Positions 54,265-61,641 of a stretch of DNA of 64,000 nt are shown one piece after another. The stretch is from Dyella japonica DSM 16301 (GTDB taxonomy: Bacteria > Pseudomonadota > Gammaproteobacteria > Xanthomonadales > Rhodanobacteraceae): NCBI RefSeq assembly GCF_001010355.1, contig NZ_JPLA01000024.1, positions 73,863-137,862 of the forward strand, written 5' to 3'. How positions within the stretch are numbered: the stretch's first letter is position 1; each line of letters starts with the position of its first letter. The notes beneath the pieces are model-generated. The model saw nothing but the letters and a program-made list of their open reading frames with translations. It searched no databases and was not told the origin of the DNA. Made by a program: the position numbers and the translations under genes.

Positions 54265-54296
54265 AAAGAGGCGCGCACAGCATGGCGCGCCTCTTT
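54265..54296. terminator. bidirectional intrinsic terminator between pgm and the aldo/keto reductase
   Basis: AAAGAGGCGCGC and GCGCGCCTCTTT form a perfect 12-bp stem with an 8-base loop; A-run and T-run on the outer edges suit termination from both convergent genes. Confidence 0.85.
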
Positions 54297-54306
54297 GCGT
54301 TGCGCA

Positions 54307-55332
54307 TTAGACCGGCGAGGGATTGCGTTCCTGGAAGCCGGCCTGGTGCCAGTACGGATAAGCCGGCGTCACGGCGCTGGCTGCATCGAGCTTGGCGACC
54401 TGTTCCTTGCTGAGGTTCCAGCCCACCGCGCCGAGGTTCTGCTTGAGCTGCTCCTCGTTGCGCGCACCGATCACCACGGTCGACACGGTCGGACGCTGCA
54501 GCAGCCAGTTCAGCGCGATCTGCGGCACGCTCTTGCCGGTTTCCGCGGCGACTTCATCCAGCGCATCGATCACGCGATAGAGGTAGTCGTCCGACATCTG
54601 CGGACCCATGTCGCCCGTCTTATGCAGGCGGCTGGTGGCGGGCAGCGGTGCGCCGCGACGCAGCTTGCCGGTGAGGCGGCCCCAGCCCAGCGGGCTCCAC
54701 ACCACCGCGCCCACGCCCTGATCCAGGCCCAGCGGCATCTGTTCCCACTCGTAGTCGCGACCGATCAGCGAGTAGTACGCCTGGTTCGCCACGTAACGCG
54801 AATAGCCGTAACGATCGGCCACGGCGAGCGATTTCATCAGGTGCCAACCGGAGAAATTGGAGACGCCGATGTAGCGGATCTTGCCGGCGCGCACGAGATC
54901 GTCCAACGTCGACAGCGTTTCTTCGACCGGCGTCATCGCATCGAAGCCATGCAGCTGGAACAGGTCGATGTAATCGGTGCCCAGGCGCTTGAGCGCAGCG
55001 TCGCAGGCTTTGAGCAGGTGGAAGCGCGACGAACCCACGTCGTTCGGATCGTCGCCAGAGCGGAAGGTCGCCTTGGTCGAAATCAGCACGCGATCGCGAC
55101 GACCCTTGATGGCTTCGCCAAGCACCGATTCGGCAGCGCCTTCGGAGTAGATATCCGCACTGTCGAACATGGTGAGTCCGGCATCGAGGCAGACATCGAC
55201 CAGGCGCTTGGCTTCCGCCACGTCGGTGTTGCCCCAGGCGCCGAAGAATTCGCCTCTGCCACCGAAGGTACCGGTGCCGAAGCTGAGTACGGGGACTTTG
55301 AAGCCGGATGCGCCTAAGTGACGGTATTCCAT
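54307..55332 (-). CDS. aldo/keto reductase
   Basis: 341 residues, TIM-barrel NADPH-dependent carbonyl reductase. Seen: the catalytic tetrad region DSADIYSEGAAE (Asp, Tyr), Lys in ISTKATF and His in LFQLHGFD, plus the phosphate-binding VVIGARNEEQLKQNLGAV segment. It resembles the YghZ/YajO-type group. The substrate cannot be assigned. It stands alone on the minus strand. Confidence 0.93.
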   Translation of the reverse strand: MEYRHLGASGFKVPVLSFGTGTFGGRGEFFGAWGNTDVAEAKRLVDVCLDAGLTMFDSADIYSEGAAESVLGEAIKGRRDRVLISTKATFRSGDDPNDVGSSRFHLLKACDAALKRLGTDYIDLFQLHGFDAMTPVEETLSTLDDLVRAGKIRYIGVSNFSGWHLMKSLAVADRYGYSRYVANQAYYSLIGRDYEWEQMPLGLDQGVGAVVWSPLGWGRLTGKLRRGAPLPATSRLHKTGDMGPQMSDDYLYRVIDALDEVAAETGKSVPQIALNWLLQRPTVSTVVIGARNEEQLKQNLGAVGWNLSKEQVAKLDAASAVTPAYPYWHQAGFQERNPSPV

Positions 55333-55681
55333 GGGGAGGGGTCTCTTTGGGATGGGTGGGATTGGGGGAGGGGAGAATGGATGTTCCGTAGTTCAAAGAT
55401 ACGGAACTATGCAAGGTGAGGCAATGTTTCAGCTCGTCATCCGGCGCAGGCCGGAGCCGCTACTCAACAGTGAAGCTGGTCATCCAGTAGCGTCGGTCTT
55501 CGGTCGTCGCATTTTCGTGACCTGACCTGCCTGCCGCGGGCGTCCGTCCTCCGTCCGGGGTCGGGTCACTTTTTCTTGTTTGCCGAAGAGAAAGTAGGCA
55601 ATGAGAAAGGGCCCCGGTTTACGCGCCTTCCGGAGCTTTGGCGCTGCACGCGCGCGGTCCAGTTATTGTTTAACGTCATAA
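55333..55681. repeat. gene-free interval of dispersed repeat fragments
   Basis: No gene. It holds a variant of the GCTCGTCAT element (55432-55443, followed by CCGGCGCAGGCCGG) and an element GGGTCACTTTTTCTTG…GAGAAAGTAGGC near 55560-55600, a repeat type often seen between genes in Xanthomonadaceae. These repeats mark the border of the accessory gene array that follows. Confidence 0.55.
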
Positions 55682-55707
55682 GGTCCGCATTCGACCCAAA
55701 GCGGACC
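55682..55707. repeat. array palindrome, copy A
   Basis: GGTCCGC and GCGGACC flank ATTCGACCCAAA. First of six related copies in this region. Confidence 0.8.
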
Positions 55708-55743
55708 TTTCTTGGACGCTGAAATTGCAAAGCAGGGGCTGGC

Positions 55744-55968
55744 ATGAAGCTGTTTGGATATGAAGAAGGGAGCTATGGTCGCGGGGCGCCGCTGGAGCTT
55801 GCTGAGGCGAGCATTTTGGCGAGCCCGGAAGAGCTGAGGGCCATTGCGAAAGTGCTGGCGGATCTGGCGGTCGAGATGGAGGCCGATGGTTTCGACCATG
55901 TGCATCTGACCGATAGACTTCCTGACTGGAGCGATGGTCCAGAATTGATCGTGGCAAAGGCCAGATAG
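55744..55968 (+). CDS. small immunity-protein-like protein (Imm32-like)
   Basis: 74 residues: MKLFGYEEG…LELAEASILASPEELRAIAKVLADLAVEME, then FDHVHLTDRLPDW. The SPEELR…FxHxH pattern matches my memory of Imm32-type immunity proteins, which accompany polymorphic toxins. No toxin gene is adjacent, so it may be an orphan immunity gene picked up by transfer. The stop is 3 bases before array palindrome B. Family call is moderate only. Confidence 0.55.
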   Translation: MKLFGYEEGSYGRGAPLELAEASILASPEELRAIAKVLADLAVEMEADGFDHVHLTDRLPDWSDGPELIVAKAR

Positions 55969-55969
55969 C

Positions 55970-56000
55970 TATGTCCACTTTCGACCCGTAGCGGACCTAG
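55970..56000. repeat. array palindrome, copy B
   Basis: GCTATGTCCACTTTCGACCC followed by GTAGCGGACCTAGCC; outer GCTA/TAGC arms extend the palindrome. It lies directly after the stop of the previous small gene. Confidence 0.8.
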
Positions 56001-56022
56001 CCACAAGCAAAGGGGATACCTC

Positions 56023-56400
56023 ATGAACTTGCCGCGACTTGCATCCATAGATGTGGACGGCTGGATGATCGACGACGGCGAGGTGGCGCACGCCGCAGCT
56101 CCGGAGACGTACTCAATACCCTCTCTAGCGGACCGCCTGTCAATTGGACCCGGGGATCTGGCGAAAATCCGGTTCTACATCCGCGTTGCGGAAGAAGACG
56201 GCCAGGTATTTGATCATGGCGAGCGTATGTGGGTGCAAGTAACGGGGCGCCTCGACGGATGGTATCGCGGCGAGTTGGACAACCAGCCTTGTTGCACTGA
56301 CGACATCGCTCCCGGTTTGGAAGTCTGGTTTCAGGCAAGGCATGTCATCAGCATCCTGCGAAGCGATGAATCTGCTAAAGACAGTCGGGTAGTGGGTTGA
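56023..56400 (+). CDS. protein of unknown function, 125 residues, DUF2314/immunity-like
   Basis: The central part GERMWVQVTGRLDGWYRGELDNQP…DIAPGLEVWFQARHVISIL resembles the small beta-rich domain of DUF2314-type proteins, which are frequent as immunity proteins; this is a weak match by eye. There is no signal peptide. It starts 23 bases after palindrome B and ends 8 bases before palindrome C. Confidence 0.5.
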   Translation: MNLPRLASIDVDGWMIDDGEVAHAAAPETYSIPSLADRLSIGPGDLAKIRFYIRVAEEDGQVFDHGERMWVQVTGRLDGWYRGELDNQPCCTDDIAPGLEVWFQARHVISILRSDESAKDSRVVG

Positions 56401-56408
56401 GGAACCGC

Positions 56409-56441
56409 AATGTCTGCTTCCGACCCAAAGCGGACATTAGC
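56409..56441. repeat. array palindrome, copy C
   Basis: AATGTCTGCTTCCGACCC and AAAGCGGACATTAGCC; the arms AATGTC and GACATT are exact complements. Confidence 0.8.
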
Positions 56442-56487
56442 CAGCCCCTCGTTTGTAGCCACAACCCTTTTACGCAAGGAATGGACC

Positions 56488-56886
56488 GTGATTCGTCGGC
56501 TTCACTATGGGTTCTTGCTCGGTTTGATGATCTTGGTGTGCCCCGCCCAAGGTCTTATTGCTGCCGAGCGAACATTTGCCGAGCAAGAGTTTGTCCTGAC
56601 ACCCTCTCAGGTACAGGAGCTAGCCGGTCAGGCGCTCGACGGATCGGGTAACTCAGCTCTTCGGCTTTCGCGCTTCTATTCAAACGTGACCGTCAATCTA
56701 GATGAGGCGCTGAGGTGGGCAGTCATTGGAGGGGAGAACGGGGACGCGAACTGCGCGTTCACGGCTTACGCGCTTCTTCATGCCCGAGTGTCCCCTGACG
56801 ATGTGAGGCGTGCAAAGTTCTGGTTGAAGCGGGCCGCGGCTCAAGGCTACAAGCCCGCTGTAGCCGCTTTGAAAGGTTCAAGCTAA
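56488..56886 (+). CDS. secreted Sel1-like repeat protein
   Basis: 132 residues from GTG 56488, which has AAGGA 8 bases upstream. Seen: a signal peptide (FLLGLMILVCPAQGLIAAE) and two Sel1/TPR-like helix pairs (LDEALRWAVIGGENGDANCAFTAYALL and DVRRAKFWLKRAAAQGYKPAVAAL). Such proteins act as scaffolds, but no partner is evident. The stop codon lies inside palindrome D. Confidence 0.65.
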   Translation: MIRRLHYGFLLGLMILVCPAQGLIAAERTFAEQEFVLTPSQVQELAGQALDGSGNSALRLSRFYSNVTVNLDEALRWAVIGGENGDANCAFTAYALLHARVSPDDVRRAKFWLKRAAAQGYKPAVAALKGSS

Positions 56887-56912
56887 CGTCCGCTTTCGAC
56901 TCGAAGCGGACC
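56882..56912. repeat. array palindrome, copy D
   Basis: GCTAACGTCCGCTTTCGACT followed by CGAAGCGGACC; begins within the stop codon of the Sel1-like gene. Confidence 0.8.
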
Positions 56913-56946
56913 GAAGGAGTGTAGGAACAGGTTGAATCGAGGCCAA

Positions 56947-57006
56947 TAACGGGGTCAGATTGAGATGGCCCGGCTTTTGGTGCGAGAAGTGAACCCGACC
57001 CCGTTA
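56947..57006. repeat. REP-like inverted repeat, third copy
   Basis: AACGGGGTCAGATTGA and AAGTGAACCCGACCCCGTT are outer arms, with an inner GCCCGGC region. Same family as 26594-26669 and 27848-27906, 29 kb away. It lies upstream of the DUF1223 gene. Confidence 0.75.
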
Positions 57007-57141
57007 CACGCCGTTACACGTTACAGCCGGATTCGCGTATCCAACTCCCCGTAACTTCGCCCCCGGCCGCAACGAAGTACCTTACGCAGGCACACACTAG
57101 GCGCAGCTGACGTGACAATCGACTCGGAGGGGTGCGTAGCC

Positions 57142-57867
57142 ATGATTGCTCGGGTTCTACTCAAGTTGCTTGTCGCCACCATCGGGGTAGGAGGGGGCGT
57201 AGCCCTAAGCCACGCACAGGACGGGCCGCCGACGCAGCAGGGACCACTGGTAGTCGTCGAGCTATTCCAAAGCCAAGGTTGCTCGTCGTGCCCACCAGCG
57301 CAGGACAACCTCAATGCCATTGCCGGAAAGCCAGGGATTCTTGCGCTGTCCTTCGCCGTGACCTATTGGGACACTCTCGGCTGGAAAGATACTTTTGCTC
57401 GGGACGTCTATACGCAAAGGCAGTGGGACTACGCGCATGACAAGAAGCACGATAACGTCTGGACGCCACAGATCTATATCAACGGTCAGGTCGACCTGGT
57501 GGGAACGAATCGCCGTCAACTCGACGAGGCCATTGACCACGCCTCCAGCCACGGTCCCTCCATGAGTTGGGACAAAGGCCAACTTGCGATAGGCGCCGGC
57601 CAGGCAACGTCACCCTGCGACGTGTGGCTGGTGCGTTATAACCCTCGTGCGGTCAGTGTCCATATTCGTGCGGGGGAGAACAGTGGCCGTACGCTGCTAC
57701 ATCGCAATGTTGTACACGAGCTCGTTCACTTGGGAACTTGGAACGGAGCGCCGCTCTCGTTCGCCTTGCCGCCCACGTCGTCGCCAGGTTTGTTGACCGC
57801 TGCGTTGGTGCAGATCCCCAAAGGGGGTGACATTCTCGCAGCATCCGAGGAGCCGTCCGAGCCATAA
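57142..57867 (+). CDS. DUF1223 family secreted thioredoxin-fold-like protein
   Basis: 241 residues. Seen: a signal peptide (LLKLLVATIGVGGGVALSHA), VVELFQSQGCSSCPPAQDNL with the CxxC-type CSSC, VTYWDTLGWKDTFA and VWTPQIYINGQVD, the hallmarks of DUF1223. The thioredoxin-like fold suggests an extracytoplasmic redox role, not yet proven for the family. GGAGGGG precedes ATG 57142. No array palindrome directly follows this gene. Confidence 0.88.
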   Translation: MIARVLLKLLVATIGVGGGVALSHAQDGPPTQQGPLVVVELFQSQGCSSCPPAQDNLNAIAGKPGILALSFAVTYWDTLGWKDTFARDVYTQRQWDYAHDKKHDNVWTPQIYINGQVDLVGTNRRQLDEAIDHASSHGPSMSWDKGQLAIGAGQATSPCDVWLVRYNPRAVSVHIRAGENSGRTLLHRNVVHELVHLGTWNGAPLSFALPPTSSPGLLTAALVQIPKGGDILAASEEPSEP

Positions 57868-57978
57868 CTTCGTTACCCAAAAGGGGGCGGAGGCGGTTAA
57901 TTGACGATAACTACCTCTGTCCCGTTTTTTTTCGGCGTGGGGTCTTCTAGGGCAGAGTGGGCGGAAAGCGGAGGGGAA

Positions 57979-58287
57979 ATGCGGCAATACAAAACATGGT
58001 TCGCCGTGTCGTTCTTCTGGGCTCCCTTGGTCGTCGCGCTGCTTTTGAATCCGGGACGCAACGGTAGCTACTTGCCTTCCTTCGGCGACACCAAGTTGGC
58101 TCTGCTCGGCTTCTGTGGCTCTTTGATGGCGGTCTATTTTCTGGCTAACGTAGGGCCACGGAGATTTCAGGCGGTGTGTTGCAAGCGCGACGAAGCCTCG
58201 TGGTCAACCGTAGTGCAGGCGTGGTTCTCGCTGACGCTCGGTCTGATGTCCGTATGGTGGTCAGCAACAAGCCTGCTAAACCGGTAA
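57979..58287 (+). CDS. small membrane protein of unknown function, 102 residues
   Basis: Three hydrophobic helices (WFAVSFFWAPLVVALLL, LALLGFCGSLMAVYFLA, VVQAWFSLTLGLMSVWWSA). GGAGGGG precedes ATG 57979; the frame is open 78 bases upstream. The stop overlaps palindrome E. No family recognised. Confidence 0.6.
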   Translation: MRQYKTWFAVSFFWAPLVVALLLNPGRNGSYLPSFGDTKLALLGFCGSLMAVYFLANVGPRRFQAVCCKRDEASWSTVVQAWFSLTLGLMSVWWSATSLLNR

Positions 58288-58318
58288 GGTCCGCTTTCGA
58301 CCCCAAGCAGACATTGCT
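58286..58318. repeat. array palindrome, copy E
   Basis: AAGGTCCGCTTTCGACCCC followed by AAGCAGACATTGCT; one mismatch in the inner arm. Begins within the stop codon of the previous gene. Confidence 0.75.
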
Positions 58319-58364
58319 CGTGGCATAAACCCGCCTCATACCAACGAGCTGGAAGGTGCCTTCG

Positions 58365-58754
58365 ATGAAACGCCTCTGGACGATCATTGGGGTAGAGAAC
58401 GTCGCTGCGAGTTTCAAGTGGTACCAGACACTTTTCGGGCAGGAACCATCTGAACCCGGCCACGACTATTTCGGCCAGATTCTCGACACCGATGGAGCGG
58501 TTCTTTTGTGTCTCCACGCTTGGGGTGCGCATGAGCATCCCACACTGACGAGCGCCGATCTGGCGAAGCCGGGTAACGGGCTTATTCTCTTTTTCCGTGT
58601 TGACGATTTTGACGCAGCGCTCTCCAGGGCTCGTGCACTGGTCGACCAGCTGACCGAGGAGCCCAACGAAAATCCAGCCACTGGCACCATGGAATTTTCG
58701 CTCATCGATCTCGATGGCTACTATGTCATGGTAAGCGCGTTGCCCTCCCCGTAA
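58365..58754 (+). CDS. VOC-family protein
   Basis: 129 residues: VENVAASFKWYQTLFGQEPSEPGHDYFGQIL, then NGLILFFRVDDFDAALSRARAL and MEFSLIDLDGYYVMVSAL. This is a glyoxalase/dioxygenase-superfamily fold, not close to the VOC protein at 32670-33080. Substrate unknown. ATG 58365 is preferred over GTG 58356. It lies between palindromes E and F, on the same strand as the other array genes. Confidence 0.82.
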   Translation: MKRLWTIIGVENVAASFKWYQTLFGQEPSEPGHDYFGQILDTDGAVLLCLHAWGAHEHPTLTSADLAKPGNGLILFFRVDDFDAALSRARALVDQLTEEPNENPATGTMEFSLIDLDGYYVMVSALPSP

Positions 58755-58802
58755 GGTCGTCCCTCGAAAGCATGCGTCACGCCAGGGCGGGGACGTTGAT
58801 AC

Positions 58803-58831
58803 GGTCCGCTCTCGATCAGGGGCGACATTTA
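58803..58831. repeat. array palindrome, copy F (degenerate)
   Basis: GGTCCGCTCTCGATC followed by AGGGGCGACATTTAGG; clearly related but with several changes. Last recognisable copy. Confidence 0.6.
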
Positions 58832-59111
58832 GGGCCGCGCGGCTCGATCACCTGATCGTAATGCGCAGCGAAGGCGTGTCCGTCCGTCTCGATATGCGGA
58901 GATGCCGAAAGAAAAAGGCGCGCGATTTCATGTATCGCCGAAGGCTCTGCCGGCGCCAGCATCTTGCAACGGGCCAAGTTGTGATCGCCAAAAGTCTTTT
59001 GCGTTGCAGCAAGCATCCCGGCGGCAAAGCAGGTTAGAGTTGGGGACAGGCACAAGTCGCTGTCATCCGGGAACCGGGTCCATCACTTCGTGGCCTTTTT
59101 TTAGATGCTCA
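58832..59111. other. gap before the mannosidase genes
   Basis: No convincing gene. A minus-strand frame 58816-59055 (79 codons, ending HAFAAHYDQVIEPRGPKCRP) overlaps palindrome F; it might be a fragment of a transferred gene, but I cannot name it. Confidence 0.35.
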
Positions 59112-59129
59112 ATTTAGATCGATCTAAAT
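59112..59129 (+). promoter_or_regulatory. perfect 18-bp palindrome upstream of the GH92 genes
   Basis: ATTTAGATCGATCTAAAT is a perfect palindrome 38 bases before the chosen start of the first GH92 gene. A repressor dimer site (for example TetR, LacI or GntR type) is likely. No regulator is adjacent within the window. Confidence 0.55.
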
Positions 59130-59167
59130 ACGTGAAGACGGCTAGACGTCCGTCGGGGAGAGGTGGC

Positions 59168-61585
59168 ATGGGGCAGGGCTTGTCGGTTGGGCAGGGGCGT
59201 CGGCGCGCGTGGTTCGCGGCGTTGGCGTGTGGCGTGTCGATGGCGGTCGCGTCGCCCTTGCTCGCGCAGGGCGCGAGTCAGCCGGCGGACGAGGTCAATC
59301 CGTTGATCGGCAGCCGCCATGGCGGCAACACCTACCCGGGTGCGGTGGTTCCGTTTGGCATGTTGCAGTGGAGCCCGGAGAACACGCGCGGCAAGCACCC
59401 CCACACCGCTTCGCCCAGCGGCTATCTGTACGACGCGCCGCGCATCCGCGGCTTGAGCCTCACGCATATTTCCGGCGCCGGTTGTGCCGGTGCCAGCGGC
59501 GATGTGCCGTTCATGCCGGTGACCACCTCGGTGCAGAGTTCGCCGTCGGCTGATCTCACCGATGCCACCTACGCCAGCGACTACACGCACGCCAACGAGC
59601 AGTCCACGGCCGGCGCGTATCGCGTGCGCCTGGCCAATGACGTGCAGGTGGAACTGGCAGCGGCGACGCGCAGCGGCATCGGCAGCTTTGCGTTTCCTGC
59701 CAACAAGCCGGCCAATCTGCTGATCCGTACTTCCGATTCCGAAGTGGGCAGCAGCGATGCGAATGTCAGCATCGATCGCGCCACGCACACGGTCACCGGT
59801 TCGGTGACCAGCGGCAATTTCTGCGGCTATCTGGCCAAGGCCGATCAGCGCAGCTACTACACGCTGTATTTCGTGGCGCAGTTCGATCAGCCGTTCGCCT
59901 CCACCGGCGCCTGGCATGACGGTGACGTGCAGCCCGGCAAGACGGCGGCACAGGGCGGCACGGGCTATGACGCGAAGGGCTTCCCCACCGCGGGCAAGGG
60001 CTCGGGCGTGTGGTTGGGCTTTGATCCGGCCAAGGGCGCGGTCAACGTGCGCGTGGGCATCTCGTACGTGAGCCTCGACAACGCCAAGGCCAACCTCGCC
60101 GCGGAGATTCCTGCGGGTCAGACGGTGGCGCAGGTGCAGGCCAAGGCCCGCCAGGCGTGGAATGATGCGCTCGGCAAGGTCGCCATCACCGGCGGCAGCG
60201 CCGATGAGCGCACCACCTTCTACACCGCGCTCTACCACTCGCTGTTGCATCCCAATGTGTTCAGCGACGTCAACGGCGAATACCGCGGCTTCGACCAGCA
60301 GGTGCATCGCGTCGAAGGCAAGCAGCGCGTGCAGTACGCGAACTTCTCCGGCTGGGATGTGTACCGCTCGCAGTTGCAGCTGGTCACCTGGCTGTATCCG
60401 GAGGTGGGCAGCGACATCGCGCAGTCGCTGTTCAACCAGGCCAAGCAGAATAACGGCGAGTGGGATCGCTGGACGCACAACAACGGCGGCACGCACGTGA
60501 TGAGCGGCGATCCGGCCGTGCCGGCGCTGGCTGCGATCGATGCCTTTGGTGGCCACGATTTTGATCTGCATGGCGCCTACGCCTCGTTGCTCAAGGCCGC
60601 CACCGAGACGACCGCCAACGATCTCTCCGATGACGGCTGCAACGTAGAGTGCGTGGGCCAGCGTCCGTCGCTCGACCAGTGGCTGAAGCTGCATTACATC
60701 GCCACCACCTCGCATGCCTGGGGCGGCGCGGCGGAAACGCTGGAAGACGTGACGGCCGATTTTGCGCTCTCGCAGCTGGCGGCGCGCGTCGGCGACAAGA
60801 AGAACGAAGCGCAATTCCTGACCCGTGCCGGCTACTGGCGCAATCTGTTCAACCCGAAGGCGGCGCCGGACGGCGGCTATATCCAGAACCGCAACGCCGA
60901 CGGCAGCTGGCCTGCGTTTAAGCCCGAAGCCGACGATGGCTTTGTCGAAGGCAGCGCGGCGGTCTATCTGTGGATGGTGCCGTTCGACGTGCGTGGCCTG
61001 TTCGACCAGATGGGCGGCATCGACAAGGCATCGGCCCGGCTGGATCGCTTCTTCCACGACGACAAGGGCAAGTGGGCGCTGACCGAAGCCGGTCCGCTGC
61101 ATGCCGAGCTCGACAACGAACCTTCGGTGGGCACGCCGTGGCTGTACGCTTTTGTCGGCCAGCCGTCGAAGACGCAGGAAGCGGTGCGCATCGTAGTGAA
61201 CACGCTGTGGAAGAACACGCCCGAAGGCATCCCCGGCAATGACGACCTGGGTGAGATGTCGTCCTGGTATGTGTGGTCCGCGCTCGGCATGTATCCGGCT
61301 ATTCCGGGCCGCGCCGAGCTGATCCTCGGCAGCCCGTTGTTCACCCATGCGGTGATTCATCGCACACAGGGCGACGTGGTGATTGCCGCACCATCGGCCT
61401 CGGCGCAGACCCCGTTCGTGCAGTCGCTGAGCGTCAATGGCAAGTCGCATGACAGTCCGTGGCTGCCGGCGGTTTTCGCCGAGCATGGCGGCAAGCTTGA
61501 ATTTACCCTGGGTGCGCAGGCCAATAAGGCCTGGGGCAGCGACATCGCCAAGGCGCCGCCGTCGTTCCCGCCGCCCAAGGCGTAA
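59168..61585 (+). CDS. GH92 family alpha-mannosidase
   Basis: 805 residues, exported exo-acting alpha-1,2-type mannosidase family. Seen: a signal peptide (AWFAALACGVSMAVASPLLAQ), the N-terminal domain start DEVNPLIGSRHGGNTYPGA, SLTHISGAGC, WDVYRSQLQLV, the conserved acid region FVEGSAAVYLWMVPFD and the base region PGNDDLGEMSSWYVWSALG. These residues agree with the calcium-dependent GH92 catalytic Glu and Asp pairs. GAGAGG precedes ATG 59168; the upstream ATG 59105 would put the palindromic operator inside the gene. Confidence 0.93.
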   Translation: MGQGLSVGQGRRRAWFAALACGVSMAVASPLLAQGASQPADEVNPLIGSRHGGNTYPGAVVPFGMLQWSPENTRGKHPHTASPSGYLYDAPRIRGLSLTHISGAGCAGASGDVPFMPVTTSVQSSPSADLTDATYASDYTHANEQSTAGAYRVRLANDVQVELAAATRSGIGSFAFPANKPANLLIRTSDSEVGSSDANVSIDRATHTVTGSVTSGNFCGYLAKADQRSYYTLYFVAQFDQPFASTGAWHDGDVQPGKTAAQGGTGYDAKGFPTAGKGSGVWLGFDPAKGAVNVRVGISYVSLDNAKANLAAEIPAGQTVAQVQAKARQAWNDALGKVAITGGSADERTTFYTALYHSLLHPNVFSDVNGEYRGFDQQVHRVEGKQRVQYANFSGWDVYRSQLQLVTWLYPEVGSDIAQSLFNQAKQNNGEWDRWTHNNGGTHVMSGDPAVPALAAIDAFGGHDFDLHGAYASLLKAATETTANDLSDDGCNVECVGQRPSLDQWLKLHYIATTSHAWGGAAETLEDVTADFALSQLAARVGDKKNEAQFLTRAGYWRNLFNPKAAPDGGYIQNRNADGSWPAFKPEADDGFVEGSAAVYLWMVPFDVRGLFDQMGGIDKASARLDRFFHDDKGKWALTEAGPLHAELDNEPSVGTPWLYAFVGQPSKTQEAVRIVVNTLWKNTPEGIPGNDDLGEMSSWYVWSALGMYPAIPGRAELILGSPLFTHAVIHRTQGDVVIAAPSASAQTPFVQSLSVNGKSHDSPWLPAVFAEHGGKLEFTLGAQANKAWGSDIAKAPPSFPPPKA

Positions 61586-61641
61586 GCGGCAACGAGCGTG
61601 CGTGACCCAACCTTGGGCGGACTGGATGGCGGAGAGTGTGG

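Noticed and set aside
55682..58831. Calling the six palindromes canonical integron attC sites
   Set aside because: They are about 26-36 bases, shorter than known attC, and the outer ends (GCTAAC, ATTAGCC) do not fit RYYYAAC and GTTRRRY. They are reported only as a palindrome family.
58816..59055. 79-codon minus-strand open frame in the gap before the GH92 genes
   Set aside because: It overlaps palindrome F, has no recognisable family and no clear start signal.
59114..61486. 790-codon minus-strand open frame over the first GH92 gene
   Set aside because: GH92 motifs are all on the plus strand; the minus frame has typical shadow composition.
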